From an uncultured Pelagibacteraceae bacterium (lineage in GTDB: Bacteria > Pseudomonadota > Alphaproteobacteria > Pelagibacterales > Pelagibacteraceae), in assembly GCA_902551895.1 (NCBI GenBank), contig CACDEU010000013.1, forward strand, positions 1-33,476: a stretch of DNA of 33,476 nt, given 5' to 3'. Both the position numbers and the translations under genes were made by a program. Each line of letters opens with the position of its first letter. Positions within the stretch are counted from its first letter, which is position 1. This document shows positions 14,818-23,645 of this stretch, piece by piece. The notes beneath the pieces were generated by a model. That model ran no database searches and had not been told where the DNA came from. It was given only the letters and a program-made list of their open reading frames with translations.

Positions 14818-15510
14818 TAAATTAAAACTTATTATTGATATCATTGAAATCGCAGCTGTTTCAGATCTTAAAATATTATCGTTTATTTTGAGTGGTATTA
14901 TATTTTTTAGTTTTAAAATATTTTCTCTTTCTTTTAATGAAAAATCTCCCTCTGGTCCTATTAAAACACATAATGGATTTTTACTTTTAATATCTATTTT
15001 TTTATTGTCTGTATTTAAATCTCCAAAAATTATATTTGTATTTTGATTTGACTTTAAGAAAGCATCTAGTTTTATAAGTTTATCTAAAGATGGGATATTT
15101 AATCTTTTACTTTGTTCAGATGCTTCTATGATAATTTTATTTAATCTTTTATCATTTAACTTTCTTACAACCGTTCTTTCAGTTAATATTGGAATAAATC
15201 TAGTAACTCCAATTTCAGTTGCCTTTTGAATCATTAAGTTTAAATAATTTAGTTTAATTGGAGCAAATGCTAACCAAATTTCTTTTTCACTATTTGCAGA
15301 TCTTAATTTTTTTTTTACTGAAAATTCTACAATTCCTTTATTAATATTCTCTACTTTTGCCTCCCATTCTCCACTTTGATTGAATAAAGAAAAACTTTTG
15401 CCCATATTTATTCTCATGACTTTAGATAAATAGTGAGATTGTGATTTGTCCAATGTAGAATTTAAATTTAATGATAAACTTTTTTCAAAAAATAATCTAA
15501 TATTGCTCAT
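14809..15510 (-). CDS. rsmE: 16S rRNA m3U1498 methyltransferase (RsmE)
   Basis: A 233-residue SPOUT-fold RNA methyltransferase. The knot motifs are LIGPEGDFSLKERE (about residues 181-194) and LKINDNILRSETAAISMISI near the C-terminus, both diagnostic for RsmE. The N-terminal PUA-like part contains the HYLSKVMRI segment typical of the family. It starts only 16 bases from the divergent HAD gene, so one of the two promoters must overlap coding sequence. Length is normal. Confidence 0.94.
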   Translation of the reverse strand: MSNIRLFFEKSLSLNLNSTLDKSQSHYLSKVMRINMGKSFSLFNQSGEWEAKVENINKGIVEFSVKKKLRSANSEKEIWLAFAPIKLNYLNLMIQKATEIGVTRFIPILTERTVVRKLNDKRLNKIIIEASEQSKRLNIPSLDKLIKLDAFLKSNQNTNIIFGDLNTDNKKIDIKSKNPLCVLIGPEGDFSLKERENILKLKNIIPLKINDNILRSETAAISMISIISFNLLS

Positions 15511-15526
15511 CTATACAAGTTAATTT

Positions 15527-16189
15527 ATGAAAAATATTAAAGCAATAATATTTGATGCCTACGGAACATTATTTGACGTTAATTCCGCAGCAGAAAAATG
15601 TAAAAGTAAAATTGGAGATAAATGGGAAAATTTTGCAAATTACTGGAGAAAAACACAATTAGAATATACTTGGCTCAGAAGTCTAATGGGCAGACATAAG
15701 GATTTTTGGCAAATTACAGAAGATAGTCTAGACAAGTCTATGAAAGCTTTCAAAATAGATATTGGAATGAAAAATGAATTATTAGATTTATATAAAGTTT
15801 TATCACCTTACCCAGAAGTAAAACAAACTTTAGAAAAGCTTAAAGAGAAAAAATATAAATTAGCTATACTATCAAACGGAACTCCTGCTTTGCTTAATGA
15901 ATTGGTTAAAAGTAATGATCTTCAAAATTTATTTGATGATATTTTTTCTATAGAAGAAGTTAAAATATATAAACCAAGTTCAAAAGTCTATGATATGCCA
16001 ATTAAAAAATACAACATGAAAAAAGAAGATGCTGCTTTTTTAAGTGCTAATACTTGGGATGTTTCTGGTGGTGGAAATTATGGATTTACTTCTGTTTGGG
16101 TAAATAGAAACAATAATATATTTGATAATCTTGATTATAAACCTAAAAATGAAATTAGTGGGTTAAATCAACTCATTGATATTTTATAG
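15527..16189 (+). CDS. HAD-family hydrolase, 2-haloacid dehalogenase type II
   Basis: A 220-residue HAD protein of the L-2-haloacid dehalogenase group. It has the nucleophile Asp10 in IIFDAYGTLFD, the cap segment LEYTWLRSLMG, the motif LSNGTPALL, the lysine in KIYKPSSKVYD and the C-terminal acid in SANTWDVSGGG. These match the catalytic set known for L-DEX enzymes. The substrate is not provable here; marine relatives may hydrolyse C-halogen bonds or act on other small acids. It heads a + strand run with DoxX, pirin and quinone oxidoreductase, with a gap of 24 bases to DoxX. Confidence 0.88.
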   Translation: MKNIKAIIFDAYGTLFDVNSAAEKCKSKIGDKWENFANYWRKTQLEYTWLRSLMGRHKDFWQITEDSLDKSMKAFKIDIGMKNELLDLYKVLSPYPEVKQTLEKLKEKKYKLAILSNGTPALLNELVKSNDLQNLFDDIFSIEEVKIYKPSSKVYDMPIKKYNMKKEDAAFLSANTWDVSGGGNYGFTSVWVNRNNNIFDNLDYKPKNEISGLNQLIDIL

Positions 16190-16213
16190 AATAAAACTAA
16201 CTAAGAAATTGAC

Positions 16214-16591
16214 ATGACAAATATAGCAGACCTAGTTGGAAGAATTTTAATTTCGGCATTATTCCTCTTAAATGGAATTTTTAAAATTAATAACTACGAT
16301 GGGACTATTGGCTGGATGGAAAGCTTTGGTATGCCTGGAATATTATTAATTCCAGCAATTATTTTAGAAATAGTAGGTCCAGTTTTAGTTATTATTGGTT
16401 ATAAAACAAAGTTGGCTGCAGGATTATTAAGTTTATTTTGTATAGCTACCGCAGTTATTTTTCATAATGACTTTGCTGATCAAATACAGTTTACTTCTTT
16501 TTTAAAAAATATTGCTCTTGCGGGCGGTTTTTTAATACTTTTTGTAAATGGCGCTAAAGACTTTAGTGTAGATAAAAAATTCAAAAAATAA
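16214..16591 (+). CDS. DoxX family membrane protein
   Basis: A 125-residue protein with four hydrophobic helices. The start GRILISALFLLNGIFKI is the typical DoxX opening. The family includes small quinone- or thiosulfate-linked membrane proteins whose precise roles are mostly unsettled. It is followed after 3 bases by the pirin gene, so the two are probably translated together. Confidence 0.85.
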   Translation: MTNIADLVGRILISALFLLNGIFKINNYDGTIGWMESFGMPGILLIPAIILEIVGPVLVIIGYKTKLAAGLLSLFCIATAVIFHNDFADQIQFTSFLKNIALAGGFLILFVNGAKDFSVDKKFKK

Positions 16592-16594
16592 AAT

Positions 16595-17431
16595 ATGTCA
16601 AATATTGAAATAAAAAAAATTATTAACCCAATAACAGCCTCTGATGGAGCGGGTGTAAAGTTAAAAAGAAGTATTGGAGTTGAGCCTGATTACTTTGATC
16701 CTTTTTTAATGTTAGATGAATTTGGTTCGGATAATAAAGATGATTACGTAGGAGGCTTTCCTCCTCATCCCCATAGAGGAATAGAAACTGTTACTTATAT
16801 GCTTCAGGGTGAATTTGAACATGAAGATAGCACGGGTGCAAAAGGTAGAATGTCTTCGGGTGATGTCCAATGGATGAAAACAGGTAGCGGTATAATTCAT
16901 TCTGAAATGCCAGCAATGTCAGACGGTCGACTTCACGGATTTCAGCTATGGATTAATATGCCTGCTAAATTAAAGATGAGTAAGCCTGATTATATCTACA
17001 TTGATTCAGATAAAATGAGTGTTCATGAAGATAATGATAAACAAGTAAAAGTTATTGCTGGAAAATTTGAAAAAGCAGAAGGTCTTGTTAAAGGACATAA
17101 CATTGAGCCAGTATATTTTGATGTTGAATTAAATAAAAATAAAAAATTTATTTTTAAACTTCCCTCAACTCACAACACATTTATTTATTTAATAAACGGA
17201 GAAATACAAATTGGTAAAAGAAAACATGATCGAGTTAAAGACAGTACCTTAATATTGTTAGAAAAAGGTGAAGTTTTAAACGTAATAGCTAAATCAAATT
17301 CAAAATTCCTTGTCATTTCCGGAAAACCAATTAATGAGGAAATTGCTAGAGGAGGGCCGTTTGTGATGAATACTAAGGCAGAGATCTTGCAAGCAGTTCA
17401 AGATTATCATAATGGTACATTTGTAAAATAA
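16595..17431 (+). CDS. Pirin family protein
   Basis: A 278-residue bicupin protein. The metal-binding set of pirins is present in the N-terminal cupin: HPHRG in FPPHPHRGIETVTYML and the HSE of GSGIIHSEMP. The C-terminal cupin (about 165-245) lacks these ligands, as usual. Some bacterial pirins have quercetinase activity or bind metabolic enzymes; the function here is open. Its stop overlaps the next ATG by one base (TAATG). Confidence 0.93.
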   Translation: MSNIEIKKIINPITASDGAGVKLKRSIGVEPDYFDPFLMLDEFGSDNKDDYVGGFPPHPHRGIETVTYMLQGEFEHEDSTGAKGRMSSGDVQWMKTGSGIIHSEMPAMSDGRLHGFQLWINMPAKLKMSKPDYIYIDSDKMSVHEDNDKQVKVIAGKFEKAEGLVKGHNIEPVYFDVELNKNKKFIFKLPSTHNTFIYLINGEIQIGKRKHDRVKDSTLILLEKGEVLNVIAKSNSKFLVISGKPINEEIARGGPFVMNTKAEILQAVQDYHNGTFVK

Positions 17432-18405
17432 TGAAAGCTGCAATAATTAATAAAACCGGTGGACCAGAAGTAATAGAGCTTAAAGATATCAATCTAGAAA
17501 AGCCAAGTGAAAATGAAGTTACTATTGAACAAAAAGCAATTGGTTTAAACTATATCGATACATATCATAGATCAGGTCTTTATCCTTTAAAGCTTCCAAT
17601 AGGATTGGGTCTTGAAGGTGCTGGGATAATTACTGAGGTTGGATCTAATGTTAAAAATTTCAAAACTGGAGAAAAAGTTGCATATGCTGCAATACCTTTA
17701 GGTTCTTACTCAACACATAGAAATTTTCCTGCTAGCAAACTTGTTAAAATACCTGAAGGAGTTAATTTAGAAGTTGCAGCAACTTTAATGACAAAGGGTT
17801 TAACTACTTATTATCTTTTACACCAAACTTACAAAGTTAAATCGGGTGATACTATATTATTTCATGCAGCTGCAGGTGGTGTTGGACAAATATTTGGTCA
17901 ATGGGCAAAAAGTTTAGGATGTAAAGTAATTGGAACAGTCGGTTCAGAAGAAAAAATTGAAGTGGCTAAAAAATACGGCTACGACCATGTAATAAATTAT
18001 TCTAAAGATAATTTTTCAGCTAAGGTAAAAGAATTAACTGATGGTAAAGGTGTTCCAGTCGTTTACGATGGCGTTGGTAAAGATACTTTGGAAGGTTCAT
18101 TAGAGTGTTTAAAAATGAGAGGAACGATGGTTTCATTTGGAAATGCTTCAGGACCTCTTTCAGATATTAATGTGCCCAAAATGTTGCAACCAAAAGGTTT
18201 GTTTTTTGTAAGACCTTCAATGCAACAATATTTAAGTACTAAAGAAGAATTAGATGTAGCCGCATCAACCATGTTTGAAAAAATCAGGTCCGAAAAAGTT
18301 AAAATCGAAATATTTAAAAAATATAAATTAGAAGATATTGTTCAAGCTCATAAGGATTTGGAAGGAAGAAAAATTTTAGGTCCTGCAGTAATTATTCCTA
18401 ATTAA
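17431..18405 (+). CDS. NADPH:quinone oxidoreductase, zeta-crystallin type (QOR)
   Basis: A 324-residue zinc-free medium-chain dehydrogenase. It has the QOR features GLNYIDTYHRSGLYP at about 38-52, the nucleotide-binding loop AAAGGVGQIFGQWAKSLG at about 145-162 and the segment VVYDGVGKDTLEGSLECL. It reduces quinones with NADPH by one or two electrons. It is coupled to the pirin gene (TAATG), and its end overlaps the convergent DUF2721 gene by 4 bases. Length is normal. Confidence 0.92.
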   Translation: MKAAIINKTGGPEVIELKDINLEKPSENEVTIEQKAIGLNYIDTYHRSGLYPLKLPIGLGLEGAGIITEVGSNVKNFKTGEKVAYAAIPLGSYSTHRNFPASKLVKIPEGVNLEVAATLMTKGLTTYYLLHQTYKVKSGDTILFHAAAGGVGQIFGQWAKSLGCKVIGTVGSEEKIEVAKKYGYDHVINYSKDNFSAKVKELTDGKGVPVVYDGVGKDTLEGSLECLKMRGTMVSFGNASGPLSDINVPKMLQPKGLFFVRPSMQQYLSTKEELDVAASTMFEKIRSEKVKIEIFKKYKLEDIVQAHKDLEGRKILGPAVIIPN

Positions 18406-18815
18406 TCAATTTTTACATCCATATCTGACATGTGTAACCTTAGGGCATTAGTTGATATTTGAATTTCTCTAATAAAAAATATTATAGATACTATCATTGA
18501 TAAACAACAAGAACCAAAAATTATTCTAGCTAAAAAAACCTCATCTAAATAAAGAGCAAAAACTGTTAACATATTAAATAAAAATCCAAATGAAGCAAAC
18601 ATTATGGTCCATCTTATAATTGTAATTCTATTGCTTAAGTTTATGAACTGTTTTTTCCACTCTGGTGGTATATGTTTCTCATAAACATGTTCGTCATGAA
18701 GCTCTCTTATAAGTTTACTTAGAGTATGAAATCTATTGCTATAAACACTCATAAGCAAGGGGATTGCCGGAAACATAAGTGCTGTTACTGTGTAATCTAC
18801 ATTCATACGAATCAA
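18402..18815 (-). CDS. DUF2721 family membrane protein
   Basis: A membrane protein of 134-137 residues. An N-terminal hydrophobic stretch PAIPLLMSVYSNRFHTLSKLIREL is followed by two strong helices (about 68-88 and 95-115), and the protein ends with a polar tail. The pattern NR-x-L-S-x-LIREL followed by two helices matches DUF2721, a family of unknown function. The listed start is TTG at 18815; ATG at 18806 (MNVDYTVTALMF) is the more natural start. It is divergent from ubiA across about 45-50 bases. Confidence 0.8.
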   Translation of the reverse strand: MIRMNVDYTVTALMFPAIPLLMSVYSNRFHTLSKLIRELHDEHVYEKHIPPEWKKQFINLSNRITIIRWTIMFASFGFLFNMLTVFALYLDEVFLARIIFGSCCLSMIVSIIFFIREIQISTNALRLHMSDMDVKID

Positions 18816-18857
18816 TTTGATTATGAAACTAGGCTTTGTTATTTACAAGAAAATTAA

Positions 18858-19559
18858 ATGGAAAACCTTAAATTATTTATTCAACTAACAAGATTAGATA
18901 AACCAATCGGTTATATGTTGTTATTTTGGCCATGTTTATGGGGCCTTACAATTGCTTATAATTTTGAAGATAGTTTAAACAAATATTTTTTTTATTTATT
19001 TTTATTTTTCATGGGCTCTGTTCTTATGAGGTCTGCAGGATGTATAGTAAATGATATAGTTGATAGAAACTTTGACAAAAAGGTTGAAAGAACAAAAAAT
19101 AGACCTATTGCATCTGGAAAAATTTCTGTTTTTTTGGCTTCACTATATGCATTAATTTTATGTATTTTGGCATTTATAGTTTTAATTAATTTTAATTCTC
19201 TAACTATACTTCTTGCTATCTTATCAATGCCCTTGGCCTTTACTTATCCTTTAATGAAAAGATTTACTTACTGGCCTCAGCTCTTTTTAGGAATAACATT
19301 TAACTATGGATTAATATTGGCATGGATATCAATTCATGAAAGTATTGGTTTGGCTCCAATTTTGTTTTATTTTGGGGCCATATTTTGGACACTTGGTTAT
19401 GACACGATTTACGGATACCAGGATATCAAGGATGATGAAATAATTGGAGTTAAATCAACTTCCATAAAGTTTAAAGAAAATCCAAAGAGAGTTTTATACT
19501 TATTTTATTTTATGACTTTTTTTATCTCTTGTAGGCTTAGGATATTTAATGAAATTTAG
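18858..19559 (+). CDS. ubiA: 4-hydroxybenzoate polyprenyltransferase (UbiA), 3' end frameshifted
   Basis: A membrane prenyltransferase that attaches the isoprenoid tail to 4-hydroxybenzoate in ubiquinone synthesis. The catalytic motif NDIVDRNFDKKVERTKNRP (Asn65, Asp66, Asp69, Asp73) and the second motif DTIYGYQDIKDDEIIGVKST are intact. The open frame stops at 233 residues with an unnatural tail (ISCRLRIFNEI). Removing one T from the T7 run at 19517-19523 gives MTFLSLVGLGYLMKFSN and continues to the TAA at 19723-19725. That restores about 288 residues, the usual length. As written, the last two or three helices are lost. It could be a sequencing or assembly error in a homopolymer, a real mutation, or slippage-tolerated. 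The second catalytic motif is upstream of the lesion. Confidence 0.93.
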   Translation: MENLKLFIQLTRLDKPIGYMLLFWPCLWGLTIAYNFEDSLNKYFFYLFLFFMGSVLMRSAGCIVNDIVDRNFDKKVERTKNRPIASGKISVFLASLYALILCILAFIVLINFNSLTILLAILSMPLAFTYPLMKRFTYWPQLFLGITFNYGLILAWISIHESIGLAPILFYFGAIFWTLGYDTIYGYQDIKDDEIIGVKSTSIKFKENPKRVLYLFYFMTFFISCRLRIFNEI

Positions 19560-19725
19560 TAATATTTATTTTATATTTTTAATAGTACCACTTTTACATT
19601 TTTTTGTTTACCAAATAGGTAGGCTAGATATTAAAAGTCCAATTAAATGTTTAAAATTATTTAAATCAAACAATTTTTTGGGTTTAATAATTTTTTTAAA
19701 TTTATTAATTGGTAAAATTTTATAA
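19517..19725 (+). pseudogene. ubiA: Out-of-frame C-terminal part of ubiA
   Basis: After the T7 run at 19517-19523 the coding sense continues in another frame, giving GLGYLMKFSNIYFIFLIVPL, then FVYQIGRLDIKSP, and ending LLIGKIL with TAA at 19723-19725. The hydrophobic helices, the D-IKSP-IKCLKLFKSNNFLG segment and the Gly-rich end match the UbiA C-terminus, where the sequence D-x-x-x-P-x-x-C-L-x-x-F-x-x-N-x-x-x-G is typical. The stop falls 3 bases before the msbA ATG, as expected for an intact upstream gene. This explains the stretch 19560-19728, which otherwise looks gene-free. Confidence 0.85.
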
Positions 19726-19728
19726 TTT

Positions 19729-21468
19729 ATGAATAATAAAGAAATATTAAATAAACTTTATAATAATTATACAAAAAGTTTTTTACCAAAAATATTATTT
19801 TCCGTTTTTTTTTCTTTATTAGTGGCAGGGAGCACTTCTGCGATAGCTTGGTTGTTAGACCCAGCAATAAAAAAAATATTTATTGAAAAAGACCAAACAT
19901 TAATATTACTGATACCTGCTGCAATAATTCTTGCATTTACAACCAAGGGCATATCACTTTATATTGCTAAAACAACTTTGATTAAAGTTGGACAAGAAAT
20001 AACTAAAATTCTTCAGTTGCAACTAATGAAATCAATAATAAAAGCTGATGCTGAAATAGTCGACAAAAAACATTCGGGAAAATTTATTTCTCATTTAAAC
20101 TTTGATATCTCCCAGATGACAAATTTAGTAAGTGTTGTAATATTAAATATAGCAAAAGATTCATTAACTCTGATTGGTTTAATTGGTGTTATGTTTTATC
20201 AAAATTGGAGGTTGGCTTTATTTGCACTAATAATGATACCTCTTGCTTCTTTTGCTGCAAAATCACTAGGTAAAAGAATCGGAAAAGTAACAACTCAGGC
20301 TCAGGAGAGTTCGGGTATTCTTACCACCTATATGTTGGAAGTATTTAAGAATCATAAAATAATAAAAATTTTTCAAAAAGAAAATTACGAATTTTTGAGA
20401 GCTGAAAAATTTATAAATAATTTAAAACAAAGATTGGTAAAAACAGCTATGGTTTTAGTAAGAGCTTCTCCAATAATGGAAACATTAACTGGATTTATGA
20501 TTGCTGGTTTAATTTACTATTCAGGAAATTTAATAATAAAACAAGAATTGGATATAAATAATTTCTTTTCCTTTTTAGCAGCAATGATGTTGGCCTATCA
20601 ACCAGTTAGATCTTTGGCGACTATCAATATGTCAATTAATCAAGGTCTGTCAGCTGCAAAAAGAATTTTACCTCTAATTGAGCAAGAAAATAATATTAAA
20701 GAAAAACCCAATGCTTTACCTTTAAAAACAACAAATGGAGAAATAAAATTTGAAAATATAAGTTTTAAATATAATAACGAAGAAAGAGAAGTTTTAAATT
20801 CAATAAATTTAAATATTGTTGGTGGTGAAATGACTTCTTTAGTTGGCCACAGTGGGGCTGGAAAAACAACAATATTAAATTTAATACCTCGATTTTACGA
20901 TAAAGTTTCAGGAGATATAAAAATTGATGGTCAATCAATATATGATATTTCAATATCGTCTTTGAGAAAGAATATTTCTCTTGTTAATCAGGATACAACG
21001 TTATTTGATGATACAATTAAAAATAACATAGCCTATGCAAACCTAGATGCAACTGAGGATGAAATTTTTGAGGCTGCAAGACTTTCACATTGTAATGAGT
21101 TCATTGATAAATTACCAAATAAATTCGATACAGCCATAGGAGAAAATGGGACTAGACTCTCAGGAGGAGAAAAACAAAGACTTTCTATTGCTAGAGCTAT
21201 GTTAAAAAAAAGTAAAATTATTTTATTGGATGAAGCCACTTCATCCTTGGATGCTGAAACAGAAAGTAAAATCCAAGAAGCAATTAAATTACTCACAAAA
21301 GATAGAACAACTTTAGTAATAGCCCATAGACTTTCTACAGTAATGAATTCTAAAACAATCTGTGTAGTTGATAATGGAAAAATTATTGCAGAAGGAAATC
21401 ATGCAGAGTTACTACAAAAATCTGATATTTATAAAAACTTCTATGAAAAACAATTAAGAAAAGATTAA
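19729..21468 (+). CDS. msbA: Lipid A export ABC transporter (MsbA-type)
   Basis: A 579-residue half-transporter with a six-helix membrane domain (about 20-310) followed by an ATPase. Walker A is GHSGAGKTT at 373-381, the Q-loop is SLVNQDTTLFDD, the signature is LSGGE at 477-481, Walker B is IILLDE at 497-502 and the switch histidine lies in VIAHRLST. It would flip the lipid A core across the inner membrane. The assignment as MsbA rests on both the family and the neighbours: waaA (TAATG overlap), lpxK and an lpxL-like acyltransferase. Confidence 0.92.
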   Translation: MNNKEILNKLYNNYTKSFLPKILFSVFFSLLVAGSTSAIAWLLDPAIKKIFIEKDQTLILLIPAAIILAFTTKGISLYIAKTTLIKVGQEITKILQLQLMKSIIKADAEIVDKKHSGKFISHLNFDISQMTNLVSVVILNIAKDSLTLIGLIGVMFYQNWRLALFALIMIPLASFAAKSLGKRIGKVTTQAQESSGILTTYMLEVFKNHKIIKIFQKENYEFLRAEKFINNLKQRLVKTAMVLVRASPIMETLTGFMIAGLIYYSGNLIIKQELDINNFFSFLAAMMLAYQPVRSLATINMSINQGLSAAKRILPLIEQENNIKEKPNALPLKTTNGEIKFENISFKYNNEEREVLNSINLNIVGGEMTSLVGHSGAGKTTILNLIPRFYDKVSGDIKIDGQSIYDISISSLRKNISLVNQDTTLFDDTIKNNIAYANLDATEDEIFEAARLSHCNEFIDKLPNKFDTAIGENGTRLSGGEKQRLSIARAMLKKSKIILLDEATSSLDAETESKIQEAIKLLTKDRTTLVIAHRLSTVMNSKTICVVDNGKIIAEGNHAELLQKSDIYKNFYEKQLRKD

Positions 21469-22715
21469 TGTTATTTTTTTATAGACTGACAATAAATTTT
21501 ATTTTTATAATTTCGCCAATAATAATAATTTATAGAATTTTAAAAAAAAAAGAAGATCCAAAAAGATTTTTAGAAAAAATAGGTAAATTTAGTAAAAAAA
21601 ATACTAATAATAATTTAATATGGTTTCATGGATCTAGCGTTGGTGAAATCTTAAGCATTATACCTTTGATTGAAAATCTTGAAAAAAGAAAGAATATAAA
21701 AAAAATACTAATTACCTCAAATACTTTAAGTTCAGCTAAGATTATAAATAAATTAAAATTAAAAAAAACCTTCCACCAATTTTTTCCATTAGATGCTAAA
21801 TTCCTCGTAGAAAAGTTTTTAAACCATTGGAAGCCAAAAGCAGTTTTTTTTATAGAATCTGAGATTTGGCCTAATATGATATTAAAAATTAAAGAAAAAA
21901 ATATTCCTCTGATTCTGTTAAATGCAAGAATTACAAAAAAGTCATTTAAAAAATGGAATAGTATTTTGTCTTTTTCTAAAAAAATATTTAGTGAATTTGA
22001 TCTGTGTTTAGGTCAAAATAATAAAACTTGTAATTATTTAAAAGCCTTAGGAGCAAAAAATATAAAAAAAATTGGAAATTTAAAATTCTCACAAACTAGT
22101 TATAAATTAAAAAATAGATCGGACTTAAAAATAAAAAAAAACTTAAAAAAGAAGAAAATTATTTTTTCAGCAATAAGCACACATAAAGGTGAAGAATTGT
22201 TTTGTGCAAAAGTTCATGTTAATTTAAAAAAAAAATACAAAAATATTGTTACAATTATAATTCCCAGGCATATTAATAGAGCCAATGAAATTAAAGAGGA
22301 ATTAAATTCAAATAATTTAAATGTCCATTTGCACACCTCAAAAAGAGCTATTAATATTAATACTGATATTTATCTTGTAGATACATATGGGGAAACCAAA
22401 TCATTTTTAAAACTATCTAGAATAACATTTATGGGAAAGTCGATATATGCTGCTGGAGGACAAAACCCTTTAGAAGCAGCTCGATTGGGAAATAGAATTA
22501 TTCATGGCCCAAATATAGAAAATTTTACAGAAGTTTATGAATTTCTTAAAAAACATCGAATTTCTTCAAAAATTAGATCATATAAAGATTTAGAAAATTT
22601 AGTTGTCAAATTTGACCAAAAAAAAAATTATTCTCAACAAATTACAAAAAAATTGGCCTATATAGGTAATCAAATTTTATTAAATAATGAAAAAGAAATT
22701 AATAAATATTGCTGA
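21468..22715 (+). CDS. waaA: 3-deoxy-D-manno-octulosonic acid (Kdo) transferase
   Basis: A 415-residue GT-B glycosyltransferase with an N-terminal membrane anchor (about 5-24). The catalytic glutamate is Glu60 in WFHGSSVGEILS. The sequences FIESEIWPNMILK and NARITKKSFKKW fit the conserved N-domain, and GGQNPLEAARLGNRIIHGPNIENF is the donor-binding motif of the C-domain. It transfers Kdo from CMP-Kdo to lipid IVA. The protein is very Lys-rich. The start overlaps the msbA stop by one base; lpxK begins 4 bases downstream of its own stop. Confidence 0.95.
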   Translation: MLFFYRLTINFIFIISPIIIIYRILKKKEDPKRFLEKIGKFSKKNTNNNLIWFHGSSVGEILSIIPLIENLEKRKNIKKILITSNTLSSAKIINKLKLKKTFHQFFPLDAKFLVEKFLNHWKPKAVFFIESEIWPNMILKIKEKNIPLILLNARITKKSFKKWNSILSFSKKIFSEFDLCLGQNNKTCNYLKALGAKNIKKIGNLKFSQTSYKLKNRSDLKIKKNLKKKKIIFSAISTHKGEELFCAKVHVNLKKKYKNIVTIIIPRHINRANEIKEELNSNNLNVHLHTSKRAININTDIYLVDTYGETKSFLKLSRITFMGKSIYAAGGQNPLEAARLGNRIIHGPNIENFTEVYEFLKKHRISSKIRSYKDLENLVVKFDQKKNYSQQITKKLAYIGNQILLNNEKEINKYC

Positions 22716-22718
22716 CTT

Positions 22719-23645
22719 ATGAATTTCAAAAAACCAGAATTTTGGGATGACTCTAGATTATCTTTTTGGTCAGTAATTTTATACCCTTTCTCTCTTTTAT
22801 TTTTAATAGTTTCTTTAATAATCAATATTTTTAAAATTCAAAAAAAATTTCCAATATCTATTATTTGTGTGGGAAATATTTATTTGGGAGGAACTGGAAA
22901 AACTCCTTTAGCTATAGAAATATTTAAAATTATTAAATCTTTTGGAAAAAATCCAGGTTTTATAAAGAAAGGCTATCATAATCTTTATGATGAAATTCAA
23001 ATATTAAAAAAAATTGGAGAAACTTTCACAAATAAAAATAGAAAAAAAGCAATTGGTTCATTAATTTTATCTGGTCATGATATCGCGATTTTAGATGATG
23101 GCTTTCAAGATTTTTCAATTAAAAAAGATTTTTCAGTTTTATGTTTTAACTCAAAACAATTGATTGGTAATGGTTTCATAATTCCATCCGGACCATTAAG
23201 AGAAAATTTTTCTTCAATTAAAAAAGCAGATTGTATTTTTATTAATGGAGATAAAAATTTAGAATTTGAGAATAAATTAAAAGAAGAAAAGAAAGATTTA
23301 AAAATATTTTACTCTAAATATAAAATTAAAAATCTAGATAAATTTAAAAATAAAAAAGTTATAGCTTTTGCTGGAATTGGCAACCCATCAAACTTTTTTG
23401 ATCTTTTAAAAGAAAATAATTTGGATTTAAAAAAAACATATTCATTTCCAGATCATCATAATTATTCTGATAAGGATTTTAAATATCTACTAAAAAAAAA
23501 TGAACTTGGTGAATTATTAGTTACAACCGAAAAAGACTATTCCAGATTAAATGAAAAAATGAAAAAAAATTTTGATTATGTTGAAGTTGATTTGGAAATT
23601 GAAAATAAAAATGAATTTATAAATTTTATAAAGGATAAAATATGA
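22719..23645 (+). CDS. lpxK: Tetraacyldisaccharide 4'-kinase
   Basis: A 308-residue membrane-bound P-loop kinase that phosphorylates the 4' position of the lipid A disaccharide. Features seen: an N-terminal helix (about 17-39), Walker A GGTGKTP at 56-62, ILDDGFQD at 124-131 (the catalytic Asp region of LpxK) and FAGIGNPSNFFDLL followed by FPDHHNYSDKDF in the C-terminal domain. It is somewhat shorter than the E. coli enzyme (328). It overlaps the following acyltransferase by ATGA. Confidence 0.95.
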   Translation: MNFKKPEFWDDSRLSFWSVILYPFSLLFLIVSLIINIFKIQKKFPISIICVGNIYLGGTGKTPLAIEIFKIIKSFGKNPGFIKKGYHNLYDEIQILKKIGETFTNKNRKKAIGSLILSGHDIAILDDGFQDFSIKKDFSVLCFNSKQLIGNGFIIPSGPLRENFSSIKKADCIFINGDKNLEFENKLKEEKKDLKIFYSKYKIKNLDKFKNKKVIAFAGIGNPSNFFDLLKENNLDLKKTYSFPDHHNYSDKDFKYLLKKNELGELLVTTEKDYSRLNEKMKKNFDYVEVDLEIENKNEFINFIKDKI

